Made by a program: the position numbers and the translations under genes
Shown: piece after piece, positions 52,951 through 62,696 of the stretch
How the letters are laid out: every line of letters begins with the position of its first letter
Numbering within the stretch: the first letter of the stretch is position 1
From: Bowmanella dokdonensis
GTDB lineage: Bacteria; Pseudomonadota; Gammaproteobacteria; Enterobacterales; Alteromonadaceae
Assembly: GCF_017254865.1 (NCBI RefSeq)
Contig: NZ_JAFKCV010000002.1
Location: forward strand, 229,837-293,836
DNA length: 64,000 bases
Direction: 5' to 3'
The notes under the pieces: model-generated
Told to the model about the DNA's origin: nothing
Seen by the model: the letters and a program-made list of their open reading frames with translations, nothing else
The model's database searches: none

Positions 52951-53753
52951 AGTAAATCCTTAAGTACCACATTGGCATGTTGCACATCATACTGATGATC
53001 GAGGATGCTCCGTACCGGTACCACCCCCATCAGGCTGTTGGTGATACAAACCAGACTGGCATCGAACAGAACCTCTGCCCTCATCCGGACCCTGATGACA
53101 GATACCCCCTGCCGGGATAAGGCGTCCAGCAGACACTTTCGCATCACTCCCTTAACGCCGGCATACCGCAGACTTGGGGTATACCATTGATTACCGGTTT
53201 GCCAGAACAAATTGGCTACAGAAGTTTCCACCAGCATTTTGTCGGTATCGCAAACCAAAGCATCCTGCCACCCTTGTGCGGCAATTTCCTGTTTGATCAT
53301 CACCTGTTCAAGTCGGTTCAGATGTTTAAGGCCTGCAAGCAATGGCTGTTTGGCCAGGGAAATCTGGCTTTTTTGCAACGCAATCCCCTTCTCCCGCCAA
53401 TCCTGATATTGGCCGGGCAGCGGATGCAGGGTCAGGATCCAGTTGGGGGTGCCTTGCTCAGCAGGCAAATAACCTCGGCCGCCCTCTCCCCTACTGATCA
53501 GTACTTTCAGTACGCCTTCTGACTGTTCCTTTGCCAGGGAAAAAGCGCAGTCCTGCAATTGCCGCCATTTTGAAAAGTCGATGTTCAGGCGTAGCAAACC
53601 CTGTTTGAGCCTCGCCAGGTGCAGGGACCAATGTTGCAGACAGCCATTCTTGACCCGCACGGTAGTAAACAGGCCGTCACCGTATTGAGTGGCTCTGTCT
53701 GCAACAGCAAGCTGGACGGCCGGCCGACCATTGATCAGGGTGGTGATATCCAT
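52947..53753 (-). CDS. pabC: Aminodeoxychorismate lyase
   Basis: 268 residues (E. coli 269), fold-type IV PLP enzyme that makes p-aminobenzoate for folate. TRVKNG-like TTVRVKNGCLQHWSLHLARLKQGL, HLNRLEQVMIKQE and ETSVANLFW are family marks. The active-site Lys is in GLKHLNR. Third after acpP-fabF; a terminator-like hairpin lies before it. Confidence 0.92.
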   Translation of the reverse strand: MDITTLINGRPAVQLAVADRATQYGDGLFTTVRVKNGCLQHWSLHLARLKQGLLRLNIDFSKWRQLQDCAFSLAKEQSEGVLKVLISRGEGGRGYLPAEQGTPNWILTLHPLPGQYQDWREKGIALQKSQISLAKQPLLAGLKHLNRLEQVMIKQEIAAQGWQDALVCDTDKMLVETSVANLFWQTGNQWYTPSLRYAGVKGVMRKCLLDALSRQGVSVIRVRMRAEVLFDASLVCITNSLMGVVPVRSILDHQYDVQHANVVLKDLL

Positions 53754-53773
53754 GCAGGTTCAAATTGCTCCAC

Positions 53774-53807
53774 AAAAAGAAAAGCCTGCTAGAAACTAAC
53801 AGGCTTT
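53774..53807 (-). terminator. Terminator-like hairpin between fabF and pabC
   Basis: AAAGCCTG / CAGGCTTT with inner TAG/CTA pairing, then TTCTTTTT. It probably lowers expression of the downstream pabC-tatD part. Confidence 0.65.
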
Positions 53808-53829
53808 GTCTGACTTGTTAAGATTGGCA

Positions 53830-55068
53830 TCAAACCCGTTTGAACAGTAATGATCCGTTGGTGCCGCCAAAGCCGAATGAGTTGCACAGGGCATAGTCCA
53901 TTTTCACATCACGAGCCGTATGCGGCACATAGTCCAGGTCACAGCCTTCATCCGGGTCATCCAGATTGATAGTGGGAGGCACTTTCTGTTCCTGCAGGGC
54001 CAGGATAGTAAAGATCGCCTCAACTGCACCCGCTGCACCCAGCAAATGCCCCGTCATTGACTTGGTAGAGCTGACCAGCAAGCCTCCGGCATCTTTACCA
54101 AACACAGATTTGACCGCTTTGGTTTCGGCTATGTCCCCAGCAGGTGTGGAGGTGCCATGGGCATTGATGTAGCCCACCTGATCCGTATTAACTCCTGCAT
54201 CTTTGAGAGCATGGTCCATGGCCGCGGCAGCGCCTTGTCCTTCTTCCGGCGGTGAGGTCATGTGGTAGGCATCGCCACTCATGCCAAAACCGATAAGTTC
54301 GGCATAAATCCTGGCCCCCCGGGCCTTGGCATGTTCATATTCTTCAAGCATTACCACGCCAGCACCGTCACCCATCACAAAACCATCCCGGTCTTTGTCC
54401 CAGGGGCGACTGGCCGCCTGTGGATCCTCATTCCTGGATGACAACGCCCGGGCAGCCGCAAAACCGCCAAGGCCCAATGGCGTAGTAGCCGCTTCTGCAC
54501 CACCAGCCAACATGGCGTCGGCGTCCCCATAGACTATAGTCCGGGCTGCCACTCCGATGTTATGCACGCCTGTGGTACAAGCAGTGACAATATTCAGGTT
54601 GGGGCCTTTGAGGCCTTCCATAATGGACAGGAAGCCGGAAATCATATTAGTGATGGTAGAAGGTACAAAAAACGGTGAAATCTTCCTCGGGCCCGAAGCA
54701 ATCAGTTTGCTGTGGTTCTCTTCAATCAGACCCAGCCCACCGATACCCGACCCTACTGCAACCCCCACCCGTCCGGCGTTGGCGTCGCTGATTTGCAAAC
54801 CTGAATCCCTGAGCGCCTGCATACCGGCAGCCACTCCATACTGGATAAACAGATCCATTTTTTTGCTTTCCTTTCTGGGCATGTATTGCTCAACATCGAA
54901 GCCTTTAACCAGCCCGGCGAAACGGGTGGAAAACAGGCTGCTATCAAAAGTATCGATATTGCCAATGCCACTCTGTCCCTTGAGCAATGCGCTCCAGGTG
55001 GAGGTGACATCGAGTCCCAAAGGTGAAAGCATGCCAAGACCTGTTACTACAACACGACGTTTTGACAC
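53830..55068 (-). CDS. fabF: 3-oxoacyl-[ACP] synthase II (FabF)
   Basis: 412 residues from a GTG start (E. coli 413). GTG is preferred because GGAGG lies 6 bp upstream and the next residues [17 protein letters not shown] match FabF. Catalytic Cys is in [12 protein letters not shown], with the two His in [11 protein letters not shown] and [12 protein letters not shown]. Elongates acyl-ACP, including the temperature-controlled unsaturated branch. Confidence 0.96.
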   Translation of the reverse strand: MSKRRVVVTGLGMLSPLGLDVTSTWSALLKGQSGIGNIDTFDSSLFSTRFAGLVKGFDVEQYMPRKESKKMDLFIQYGVAAGMQALRDSGLQISDANAGRVGVAVGSGIGGLGLIEENHSKLIASGPRKISPFFVPSTITNMISGFLSIMEGLKGPNLNIVTACTTGVHNIGVAARTIVYGDADAMLAGGAEAATTPLGLGGFAAARALSSRNEDPQAASRPWDKDRDGFVMGDGAGVVMLEEYEHAKARGARIYAELIGFGMSGDAYHMTSPPEEGQGAAAAMDHALKDAGVNTDQVGYINAHGTSTPAGDIAETKAVKSVFGKDAGGLLVSSTKSMTGHLLGAAGAVEAIFTILALQEQKVPPTINLDDPDEGCDLDYVPHTARDVKMDYALCNSFGFGGTNGSLLFKRV

Positions 55069-55150
55069 TTTGGCCTCCGCAAGGGAATAAAGGCCATCGC
55101 ACACTGCTCCACTGACACGGCCATTATCAGTGTGGATGGTATTGGGTAGG

Positions 55151-55177
55151 AAAAGAAACGGCTCCTAAAGAGCCGTT
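55151..55177 (-). terminator. Attenuator-like hairpin between acpP and fabF
   Basis: AACGGCTC / GAGCCGTT with TTTAG loop followed by TCTTTT on the minus strand; would let acpP be expressed far above fabF. Confidence 0.75.
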
Positions 55178-55198
55178 AGTTTCTAATCTTGTTTGCTG

Positions 55199-55438
55199 TT
55201 ACGCGTCTTTATGGGCGTTGATGTAATCGATAGCAGACTGAACAGTAGTGATCTTCTCTGCTTCTTCATCTGGGATTTCAGTATCAAACTCTTCTTCCAG
55301 AGCCATCACCAGCTCAACAGTATCCAGAGAGTCTGCACCCAAGTCATCAACGAAGGACGCTTCAGGCTTCACTTCTTCTTCTTTGACGCCTAATTGTTCA
55401 ACGATGATTTTAATTACGCGTTCTTCGATATTACTCAT
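55199..55438 (-). CDS. acpP: Acyl carrier protein
   Basis: 79 residues. [18 protein letters not shown] has the phosphopantetheine Ser37. Carries growing acyl chains. It has its own promoter candidate and is followed by an attenuator. Confidence 0.98.
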   Translation of the reverse strand: MSNIEERVIKIIVEQLGVKEEEVKPEASFVDDLGADSLDTVELVMALEEEFDTEIPDEEAEKITTVQSAIDYINAHKDA

Positions 55439-55485
55439 AATTCTAGATTTCCCTTAAAAGTGACGCTAGATGTAAATTTGCGAGT

Positions 55486-55514
55486 AGTGTATTCAGCAAC
55501 CCCAGGCCTTGCAA
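55486..55514 (-). promoter_or_regulatory. Candidate promoter of acpP
   Basis: Minus strand TTGCAA - 17 bp - TACACT in the 193-bp fabG-acpP gap, giving a leader of about 45 nt. Confidence 0.45.
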
Positions 55515-55631
55515 GCAAGAGTATGAAGTTTTTTGCTGGTCAAACCACAATTTAGCACAAAAAATAGTATATGACAGGTAACCGCTTTTTACCTGCAGAG
55601 ATTCACCAGATTAATGCAGATGCCTGCATAA

Positions 55632-56369
55632 TCAAACCATTAACATACCGCCATTCACATGAATGGTTTCCCCGGTAATATAGGCTGCGCCGTCAGAAAC
55701 CAAAAAGGCAACGGTGGCGGCAATTTCTTCCGGATTACCCAGACGGTTGGCCGGAATATCCTTGAAGATGGCTTCCCGCTGCTCATCGGTCAAGGCCTTG
55801 GTCATATCGGTATCGATAAAGCCCGGTGAAACGGTATTCACGGTAATGCCGCGGGAAGCTACCTCCCGGGCCAGTGATTTGGAAAAACCTATCACTCCAG
55901 CCTTGGCTGCGGCGTAGTTGGCCTGCCCCGGATTCCCTGAACTGCCCACCACGGAACCAATATTCACTATACGTCCGGCACGCTTTTTCATCATGCCCCG
56001 TAATACAGCCTTAGACAATCGGAAAATAGAGGTCAGGTTGGTATCGATAATATCCTGCCATTCCTCATCTTTCATGCGCATCAGCAGATTGTCGCGGGTG
56101 ATACCGGCATTGTTTACAAGGATGTCAATTTCACCGAATTCGTTGCGGATGGCCTCCAGGCAGGCATTCAGCTGTTCAGTATCTGTCACATTGAGCGCCA
56201 TGCCTTTGCCTTGGCTCCCCAGGTAGTCCGAGATGGCCTGAGCACCGCCCTCAGAAGTGGCCGTACCTATCACTGTAGCCCCCTGGGACGCCAGTTTCTG
56301 TGCAACTGCTTTACCAATCCCCCGGCTGGCGCCGGTGATCAGTACGATTTTGCCTTGTAGTTCAGACAT
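55632..56369 (-). CDS. fabG: 3-oxoacyl-[ACP] reductase
   Basis: 245 residues (E. coli 244), NADPH-dependent SDR. GASRGIGKAVAQ, NNAGITRDNLLMRM, catalytic YAAAKAGVIGFSK. Starts 4 bp after the fabD stop. Confidence 0.97.
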   Translation of the reverse strand: MSELQGKIVLITGASRGIGKAVAQKLASQGATVIGTATSEGGAQAISDYLGSQGKGMALNVTDTEQLNACLEAIRNEFGEIDILVNNAGITRDNLLMRMKDEEWQDIIDTNLTSIFRLSKAVLRGMMKKRAGRIVNIGSVVGSSGNPGQANYAAAKAGVIGFSKSLAREVASRGITVNTVSPGFIDTDMTKALTDEQREAIFKDIPANRLGNPEEIAATVAFLVSDGAAYITGETIHVNGGMLMV

Positions 56370-56373
56370 CTTG

Positions 56374-57306
56374 TTATCCTTTTTGTGTCAATGCTTGCAG
56401 AGAATCGGGCGTATTAATGGCATCAACCGCCAGATTCTTATCAATACGCTTGATCAGACCAGTCAATACTTTACCCGGACCGGCCTCCAGAACCTGTTCA
56501 ATGCCCAGTTCTGTGAGCTTCATTACCGACTCCGTCCAGCGCACCGGGCTGTATAGCTGGCGAACCAGAGCCTGCTTGATCTGCTCGGGTTGTTCAGGCA
56601 TGGCCACATCCACATTGTTCACTACGGGTATGACAGGCTGATGAAAGGTGAGTTTCTGCAGCTCCAAAGCGAGCTTGTCTGCAGCGGGTCTCATCAGGGC
56701 ACAATGGGACGGAACGCTAACCGGCAGCGGCAGCGCCCGTTTGGCGCCAGCTTCTTTACAGGCCTCTGAGGCCCTGGCAACGGCATCCGCATGTCCAGCG
56801 ATCACCACCTGCCCCGGGCTGTTGAAATTGACCGCCGAAACGACCTGACCGTGGGCCGCCTGCTCACAAGCGGTAATGACCTTATCATCGTCCAGACCTA
56901 TGATGGCCGCCATGGCGCCGGTACCGGCTGGGACAGCCTCTTGCATCAACTCACCGCGCAGTTGTACCAACTTGACGGCGTCAGCAAAATTCAATACCCC
57001 GGCACAGACCAGCGCCGAATACTCACCCAGGCTGTGACCGGCCAGTATATCCGGCTTATCACCACCCTGCGCCTCCCATACTCGCCAGATGGCAACACTG
57101 GCTGCCAGCAGCGCCGGTTGGGTACGGTGGGTGGCATTAAGATCAGCCTCGGGGCCCGTCTGGGTCAGTTTCCACAAATCATAGCCCAGAGCATCACCCG
57201 CCTCGGCAAAGGTTTGCTCCACTTGTGGATAGGTCGCGGCCAGATCGGCCAACATACCCACAGCCTGTGATCCCTGACCGGGAAACACAAACGCCAATTT
57301 CGCCAT
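56374..57306 (-). CDS. fabD: Malonyl-CoA:ACP transacylase
   Basis: 310 residues (E. coli 309). FPGQGSQAVGML and GHSLGEYSALVCAG with catalytic Ser at about 92; VPSHCALM carries the catalytic His. The start MAKLAFVFPGQG has GGAGAAGA upstream; the longer in-frame ATG at 57372 is not supported. Confidence 0.97.
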   Translation of the reverse strand: MAKLAFVFPGQGSQAVGMLADLAATYPQVEQTFAEAGDALGYDLWKLTQTGPEADLNATHRTQPALLAASVAIWRVWEAQGGDKPDILAGHSLGEYSALVCAGVLNFADAVKLVQLRGELMQEAVPAGTGAMAAIIGLDDDKVITACEQAAHGQVVSAVNFNSPGQVVIAGHADAVARASEACKEAGAKRALPLPVSVPSHCALMRPAADKLALELQKLTFHQPVIPVVNNVDVAMPEQPEQIKQALVRQLYSPVRWTESVMKLTELGIEQVLEAGPGKVLTGLIKRIDKNLAVDAINTPDSLQALTQKG

Positions 57307-57402
57307 AGTCTTCTCCTGGTTTTGATTCTTAACAGCGAATTCTAGTCGTGATTTGGACAGAAAGGACGTCATCAGTGGCGTCCTGTCCAGAACAGGAAAT
57401 GT

Positions 57403-58362
57403 TTAATAACGTACCAGAGCTGACGCCCAGGCAAAACCACCGCCGAAGGCTTCCAGCAGCAGGTTGTGACCACGCTGAATACGTCCATCACGAATGGCAG
57501 TATCCAGGGCAGTCGGTACAGTAGCCGCCGAGGTATTGCCGAAGTCCTGCAGTGTCAGCACCACGCGTTCCATAGGCATTTCAAGCTTTTTGGCCGTGGC
57601 CTTGATGATCCTGAAGTTAGCCTGATGTGGCACCAGCCAGTCCAGATCGGACTTTTGCATATCATTGGCTGCAAGGGTCTGTTCAACCACTTCGCTAAGC
57701 TTGGTCACAGCCACCTTGAAGACTTCGTTACCTTTCATCACACCCCAGTTTTCATGCACTGAGTGTTCCTGGCCGCGGGTGGGGTTGCCCACATACAATA
57801 AGTCGTTGTATGAACCCGCCGCATGGATATGAGTGGACAGAATACCCGGTTCCTCGCTGGCCTCTATGAGGGTGGCTCCCGCTGCATCGCCAAACAGGAT
57901 CACCATGGTGCGGTCAAACGGTGCCACCAGCCGGCTCAGACAATCGGTTCCCACCACCAGAATACGTTTGCACATGCCGGACTTGATGTACTGGTCGGCC
58001 ACACTCAGGGCATAACAATAGCCGGCACAGGCCGCTGCCACATCAAAGGCCGGAATACCATCCAGACCGAGAATCTTTTGAATATCACAGGCTGCGCTGG
58101 GCAGGGCTTTGTCATGGCTGGTGGTCGCGCAGACGATCATGTCGATGCTGCGCGGATCGATATCTGCAGCTTCAATAGCCTTTTTTGACGCTTCTGCCCC
58201 CATGGTGGCGGCAGTCTCATCGGCCCCGATGATGCGCCTCTCCTTTATTCCCGTCCTGTCGGTAATCCATTCGTCATTGGTTTCAACCATCTGTTCCAGA
58301 TCGGCATTGGTGCGAACTTGGCTGGGATAGTAACTACCTGTGCCAATGATTCTTGAATACAT
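57403..58362 (-). CDS. fabH: 3-oxoacyl-[ACP] synthase III
   Basis: 319 residues (E. coli 317). Catalytic Cys112 in [13 protein letters not shown], His in [10 protein letters not shown], Asn in [10 protein letters not shown]. Starts fatty-acid synthesis from acetyl-CoA and malonyl-ACP. 2 bp after plsX. Confidence 0.97.
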   Translation of the reverse strand: MYSRIIGTGSYYPSQVRTNADLEQMVETNDEWITDRTGIKERRIIGADETAATMGAEASKKAIEAADIDPRSIDMIVCATTSHDKALPSAACDIQKILGLDGIPAFDVAAACAGYCYALSVADQYIKSGMCKRILVVGTDCLSRLVAPFDRTMVILFGDAAGATLIEASEEPGILSTHIHAAGSYNDLLYVGNPTRGQEHSVHENWGVMKGNEVFKVAVTKLSEVVEQTLAANDMQKSDLDWLVPHQANFRIIKATAKKLEMPMERVVLTLQDFGNTSAATVPTALDTAIRDGRIQRGHNLLLEAFGGGFAWASALVRY

Positions 58363-58364
58363 GC

Positions 58365-59390
58365 TTAAGGCCTTTCCATTAGAAGAGTTTCTATTTTATG
58401 TTTTATCTTGTTTGGAACCTGACGGGCGACTTCCTGCATCGCCTCCCTGATGGCATACAAAAAAGCATCACTGGAGGCATTGCCGTGGCTCTTAACAACA
58501 ATTCCGCGCAATCCTATCAGACTCGCCCCATTGTACTGGTCGGGGTTCACCCTGGCGTAGATTTTCTTGAGGATGGGTAAGGCCATTCTGGCCATTACGC
58601 GGGTCATGAGGTTCTTACCCGATACCCGTTTGACTTCGGTAATAATCAGCTTGCCCAATCCCTCACAGGCTTTCAGTGCGATATTACCGACAAAACCGTC
58701 GGTGACCACCACATCGGCCTTGTCTGTGAAGATATCGTTACCTTCTATATAGCCTATATAATTGATACCCGGGACGGAAGAGAGGATTTGGGCGGTGTGC
58801 TTGACCTGATCATTACCCTTTATCTGCTCTTCTCCTACGTTCAGTAACGCAACCCTGGGCCGGGTCAGACCTTCTACTTCTTCGGCCATCACTGAGCCCA
58901 TCACCGCATACTGAAAGAGAATTTCCGAATCGCAATTGACGTTGGCGCCTAAATCCAGCAGATAGACTTTCTTATGGCTGGTGGTTGGCAAGGAAGAGAT
59001 CAAAGCCGGTCTGTCGATACCTGGCAGGGTTTTGAGGACATAGTAAGCCATGGCCAACAGGGCCCCGGTGTTACCGGCACTGACACAGGCATCGGCTTCG
59101 CCCGCCTCAACCAGCTCCAAGGCTTTACGCATGGAAGACCGGGTTTTACTGCGCAAGGCGGCACTGGGTCTTTCATCCATGCTCACCACCTGCTCGGTGG
59201 AGACCAGTTGCAGTCGCTCCAGGGGCAAATCCGCATAACCGGACAGGCCGTCCTGCAGCTGCACCAGATCGCCGCAAAGAAACAAATGTAGATGAGGGAA
59301 TTCTTTCACTGCCAGAACGGCAGCTTCAATAGTAACAGGGGGGCCATGATCGCCCCCCATCATATCTAACGCAATGGTTAGATGAGTCAA
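58365..59390 (-). CDS. plsX: Phosphate acyltransferase PlsX
   Basis: 341 residues. [44 protein letters not shown] and [16 protein letters not shown] define PlsX, which makes acyl phosphate from acyl-ACP for phospholipid synthesis. Between rpmF and fabH, conserved order. Confidence 0.96.
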   Translation of the reverse strand: MTHLTIALDMMGGDHGPPVTIEAAVLAVKEFPHLHLFLCGDLVQLQDGLSGYADLPLERLQLVSTEQVVSMDERPSAALRSKTRSSMRKALELVEAGEADACVSAGNTGALLAMAYYVLKTLPGIDRPALISSLPTTSHKKVYLLDLGANVNCDSEILFQYAVMGSVMAEEVEGLTRPRVALLNVGEEQIKGNDQVKHTAQILSSVPGINYIGYIEGNDIFTDKADVVVTDGFVGNIALKACEGLGKLIITEVKRVSGKNLMTRVMARMALPILKKIYARVNPDQYNGASLIGLRGIVVKSHGNASSDAFLYAIREAMQEVARQVPNKIKHKIETLLMERP

Positions 59391-59401
59391 AGTCAGCTCG
59401 C

Positions 59402-59572
59402 TTAGTTAGCGATGACTTTTTTGCCTTTGTAGTAACCGTCAGCTGTAACGTGATGACGACGATGCGTCTCACCTGACGTGGAATCTACAGACAAGGTTTC
59501 CGCTGTCAAAGCATCATGCGAACGACGCATGCCACGCTTAGAACGGGTTTTACGATTCTGCTGTACCGCCAT
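59402..59572 (-). CDS. rpmF: 50S ribosomal protein L32
   Basis: 56 residues read directly from the minus strand: [20 protein letters not shown] ... [10 protein letters not shown] (E. coli 57). GGAGTAGG precedes the ATG. Cotranscribed with yceD (3 bp gap) and plsX. Confidence 0.97.
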   Translation of the reverse strand: MAVQQNRKTRSKRGMRRSHDALTAETLSVDSTSGETHRRHHVTADGYYKGKKVIAN

Positions 59573-59575
59573 TAC

Positions 59576-60103
59576 CTACTCCTGATCTCGCTTAAGTTCT
59601 TTCAACACCGCAAAGGGGTTTGGACGCTCAGCGACCGGTTCAATTTTTCCAAAACTCATTTCCTCTTCACTTACCCTGCAATCTTCCTCTGCGTGGAAGG
59701 GCACAATAGGCAAAGCTAAAATCAGTTCATCCTCAAAGAGTTGGAGTAAATTGATTTCTCCATGGTCATCGACCTCGACCGGATCGTAAGCCTCCGGAAG
59801 CTCATCGATGTCCTGTTCTGCCCTGACCGGACTGAAACAGAATGACACCTCCAAGTGATGAGCGAAGGATTCATTACACCTCTGACAGATAAGTGAGACC
59901 TCAGTATTCAGTCTACCGGAGAAGAAGGTCAGTTCCTGCGCGTCTTTCTCGAACTTAACTTCTACTTCTATATCCTGATCCACTGCAGCTACTGCCTGCT
60001 GCAACCTGTTCATGTCATTGGCCATCATCACCCCGATATACTCGGAGCGTTTGACGGCATTTTTGACAGGATCGAGCTGCTTGGGCAGTTTCACTTTCTG
60101 CAT
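59576..60103 (-). CDS. yceD: DUF177/YceD family 23S rRNA accumulation protein
   Basis: 175 residues (E. coli YceD 173). It starts MQKVKLPKQLDPVKNAVKRSEY as in E. coli. CQRCNESF keeps one Cys pair, and FGKIEPVAERPNPFAVLKELK ends it. Required for normal 23S rRNA levels in plants and bacteria. The promoter -10 box lies only 9 bp before the ATG, and no Shine-Dalgarno sequence exists, so the message looks nearly leaderless. An in-frame ATG at 60157 lies upstream of the promoter and is not favoured. Confidence 0.92.
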   Translation of the reverse strand: MQKVKLPKQLDPVKNAVKRSEYIGVMMANDMNRLQQAVAAVDQDIEVEVKFEKDAQELTFFSGRLNTEVSLICQRCNESFAHHLEVSFCFSPVRAEQDIDELPEAYDPVEVDDHGEINLLQLFEDELILALPIVPFHAEEDCRVSEEEMSFGKIEPVAERPNPFAVLKELKRDQE

Positions 60104-60112
60104 AGGGCGCGC

Positions 60113-60141
60113 ATGATATAGCCAGAGGCAGGAGGAGTCAA
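60113..60141 (-). promoter_or_regulatory. Strong promoter of the yceD-rpmF-plsX-fab operon
   Basis: Minus strand TTGACT - 17 bp - TATCAT, 5/6 matches in both boxes, followed by GCGCGCCC, a GC-rich discriminator suggesting growth-rate/ppGpp control. The start site is predicted 1-4 nt before the yceD ATG. Confidence 0.7.
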
Positions 60142-60451
60142 AGAAATTCTCTTTCATATTAGGGCCCGCAGCCTGTTACGACAGGCAATAACAAAAAATT
60201 CAGGGCCTGCCGCCATCCAGGTGAAAACCTGATGCCGCCCTCCAGATTATCTTTTCCCGGATTAATCCCCTTCCCTCAGGTAACCCCCCTCACCGGGTCT
60301 TTGAGACGGGCACCCGGGCAACCTTTGCGATGCCGGCTGCCGACATTGGGAATAGAAGACTGAGCCAATTGGCCTGAACTGGAAATACCGAGCTGTTTCC
60401 TGTCTGCCTGGTTTGAATTTATACTGCCCGTTTTGTACGCAGGAATTCATC
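60142..60451. other. Intergenic region between yceD and maf
   Basis: 310 bp without a supported gene. It holds an inverted pair around CCTGTTACGACAGG at about 60173-60186, and a possible maf -10 box (TATACT, about 60418) without a clear -35. Nothing else recognised. Confidence 0.5.
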
Positions 60452-61033
60452 ATGTCCCTGATACTGGCTTCCACTTCACCTTTCAGGAAAAGTCTGTTGG
60501 AAAAGCTCGGTCTGGTCTTTGAAACGGCCTCCCCCGACACAAATGAAACACCACTGCCAGGTGAAAGCGCCCGGGACCTGGTTCGACGGCTTGCCGAGTC
60601 CAAGGCCACAAGTGTGGCGGCTACTCGCACCCGGGGTCTGATCATCGGCTCCGATCAGGTGGCCTGCCTGGACGGACTAATTATCGGGAAACCCCACACT
60701 CACGAAAAAGCGGTCCAGCAGCTTGAAAGTTGCAGCGGCAAGGCGGTCCGTTTTTATACCGGCCTCTGCCTGCATGAGGTCACCACGGGCAAGACCCACA
60801 GCCATGTGGAGGTATTTGAAGTGCTGTTCCGTCCCCTGTCCCGCCAACAGATAGATAGTTATCTGATAAAAGAACAGCCCTATCAGTGCGCAGGAAGCTT
60901 CAAGAGCGAAGGTTTGGGGATCTGTCTGTTCGAGAAACTGGAAGGTCGTGATCCCAACAGTCTGATCGGTCTTCCTCTGATTGCCTTGACAGACTTGCTG
61001 AGGGAATTCGGTATCGATCCCTTAACCGATTAG
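60452..61033 (+). CDS. yceF: Maf-family nucleotide pyrophosphatase (YceF type)
   Basis: 193 residues (E. coli YceF 194). MSLILASTSPFRKSLLEKLGL, GSDQVACLDGLIIGKP and SLIGLPLIALTDLLREFG. The YceF subgroup hydrolyses m7GTP, a house-cleaning role. The start after AGGAATTC is chosen by alignment. Located opposite yceD-rpmF as in E. coli. Confidence 0.93.
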   Translation: MSLILASTSPFRKSLLEKLGLVFETASPDTNETPLPGESARDLVRRLAESKATSVAATRTRGLIIGSDQVACLDGLIIGKPHTHEKAVQQLESCSGKAVRFYTGLCLHEVTTGKTHSHVEVFEVLFRPLSRQQIDSYLIKEQPYQCAGSFKSEGLGICLFEKLEGRDPNSLIGLPLIALTDLLREFGIDPLTD

Positions 61034-61078
61034 GTTCAAGGCATCTTCGGGGGATTCGTATAGCCCTGGCTGGAATCG

Positions 61079-61729
61079 TTACAGCCAATCGGTGAGCTCG
61101 GCCAGTGAGTCAACGATAGCCAGCGGCTGATGCTGTTTAAGGCGTTCGGGCACATGCACCCCATGACTGATGCCAATCCTGTCCATACCCAGTTGTTCGG
61201 CCATCTGCATATCATATACAGTATCACCAATCATCACAGCTTCCCTGGCAGACAGGTTAAACTCATCAAGCAACTGGACCAGCATCTCGGGGTGAGGTTT
61301 AGACTGGGTTTCATCGCCACAGCGTGAGGCTGAAAAATACTGTCCCGTCCCTGTTTCCCGCCAAACCCTGTCTAGCCCACGCCTGGCCTTGCCGGTTGCC
61401 ACCGCCATCAGGGTATTGCGACCCCGCAAATCGGCAAGTAACGCCTGTGCGCCGGCAAACAAGGGAGTGGGTGTCAGATCTTTTTCCACATACTCCTGTC
61501 GGTAATATTCGAACAGCGTGTCGGCCTCATAGGACTCCAACTGGCCAAACAGTCTGCTGATGGCGGGCTTGAGACTGATGCCGATAATGTCTTTCACCGC
61601 CTCGTTGGAAGGCACCGCAAGCCCCGCTCGTCTGGCGGCCGTCTGCATTGAAGAAACAATGCGCCCGCAGGAGTCCATCAGGGTGCCATCCCAGTCAAAT
61701 ATCACCAGGCTGTATTTTTTAGTCATCAT
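61079..61729 (-). CDS. HAD-family hydrolase (phosphoglycolate-phosphatase-like)
   Basis: 216 residues. FDWDGTLMDS holds the nucleophile Asp (12) and Asp14, VATGKARRGLDRV motif II, SKPHPEML motif III, MIGDTVYDMQMAEQLGM motif IV. Cap domain of the alpha-helical type. The substrate is unknown. Its start overlaps the end of rluC by 11 bp, so the two are coupled. Confidence 0.88.
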   Translation of the reverse strand: MMTKKYSLVIFDWDGTLMDSCGRIVSSMQTAARRAGLAVPSNEAVKDIIGISLKPAISRLFGQLESYEADTLFEYYRQEYVEKDLTPTPLFAGAQALLADLRGRNTLMAVATGKARRGLDRVWRETGTGQYFSASRCGDETQSKPHPEMLVQLLDEFNLSAREAVMIGDTVYDMQMAEQLGMDRIGISHGVHVPERLKQHQPLAIVDSLAELTDWL

Positions 61730-62696
61730 AACTTCTGTTTTGTGTTTCTTGCTGTCGCAATTTCTGCAATACGGCGTTCAGTTGTTCATCTAACGGAGCT
61801 TCCAGACGGACTGTCGTCGCGCTTTTAGGATGCACAAAAGAAATGCTGCGCGCATGCAAAAATAATCTTTTCAAACCCAATCCGGCGCAGTACTGGTTGA
61901 AGTCTTCCTGGCCATACTTATCATCAGCGGCTATCTCATGACCCGCGTGTTGGCAGTGCACACGAATCTGGTGGGTCCTGCCCGTGACCGGATAAGCTTC
62001 CACCAGGGACGCCTGGGCAAAACTTTCCAGCAACTGATAGCGTGTTTCTGACTCCTTACCCTCTGGCGCCACGGAAACCATTCGTTCGCCTGATTTGAGA
62101 ATATTCTTTCTTAACGGCGCCTTTACTTTATTGCGGTTAGCCGGCCAGGCTCCTTTCACTAATGCCAGGTAGCGCTTATCGACGGTTTTTTCACGAAGTT
62201 GTTCATGCAGTGCCTTCAGGCAGGAACGTCGTTTGGCAATCAGTAGACAGCCTGAGGTGTCACGGTCCAGTCTGTGTACCAACTCCAGAAACCTGGCATC
62301 GGGGCGCAGGGCCCTGAGGGCTTCGATCACGCCAAAACTCAAGCCGCTACCACCATGGACCGCCATTCCTGATGGTTTATTTATGGCAATAAGCAGATCA
62401 TCCTCAAACAGGATGTGCTGCTCAAGACTGGCGACCCTGTCCAGCTTGACCGACGGCCCGGCGGATTTCTCAGCCACTTTAACCGGTGGAATACGCACTT
62501 CATCATTGGCCTGTAACTTATAATCCGGCTTGACGCGTTTCTTGTTGACCCGCACCTCGCCCTTGCGCAAAACACGGTAAATAAGGCTTTTGGGCACACC
62601 TTTTAGCTGAGTGCGCAGAAAGTTATCAATTCTCTGCCCTGCCAACTCTGGATCGACCTGAATTATTTGTACTTTGGGTGGAGTTATTTCTGTCAT
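61719..62696 (-). CDS. rluC: 23S rRNA pseudouridine(955/2504/2580) synthase RluC
   Basis: 325 residues (E. coli 319). S4 RNA-binding domain (RIDNFLRTQLKGVPKSLIYRVLRKGEVRVN, about 17-80) and RluA-type catalytic domain with the Asp in VHRLDRDTSGCLL, plus GRTHQIRVHCQHAGHEI. Divergent from rne as in E. coli. Confidence 0.96.
   Translation of the reverse strand: MTEITPPKVQIIQVDPELAGQRIDNFLRTQLKGVPKSLIYRVLRKGEVRVNKKRVKPDYKLQANDEVRIPPVKVAEKSAGPSVKLDRVASLEQHILFEDDLLIAINKPSGMAVHGGSGLSFGVIEALRALRPDARFLELVHRLDRDTSGCLLIAKRRSCLKALHEQLREKTVDKRYLALVKGAWPANRNKVKAPLRKNILKSGERMVSVAPEGKESETRYQLLESFAQASLVEAYPVTGRTHQIRVHCQHAGHEIAADDKYGQEDFNQYCAGLGLKRLFLHARSISFVHPKSATTVRLEAPLDEQLNAVLQKLRQQETQNRSYDD

Noticed and set aside
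57364-57385. Terminator between fabH and fabD
   Set aside because: GGACG/CGTCC stem is short with a large loop and poor T-tract.
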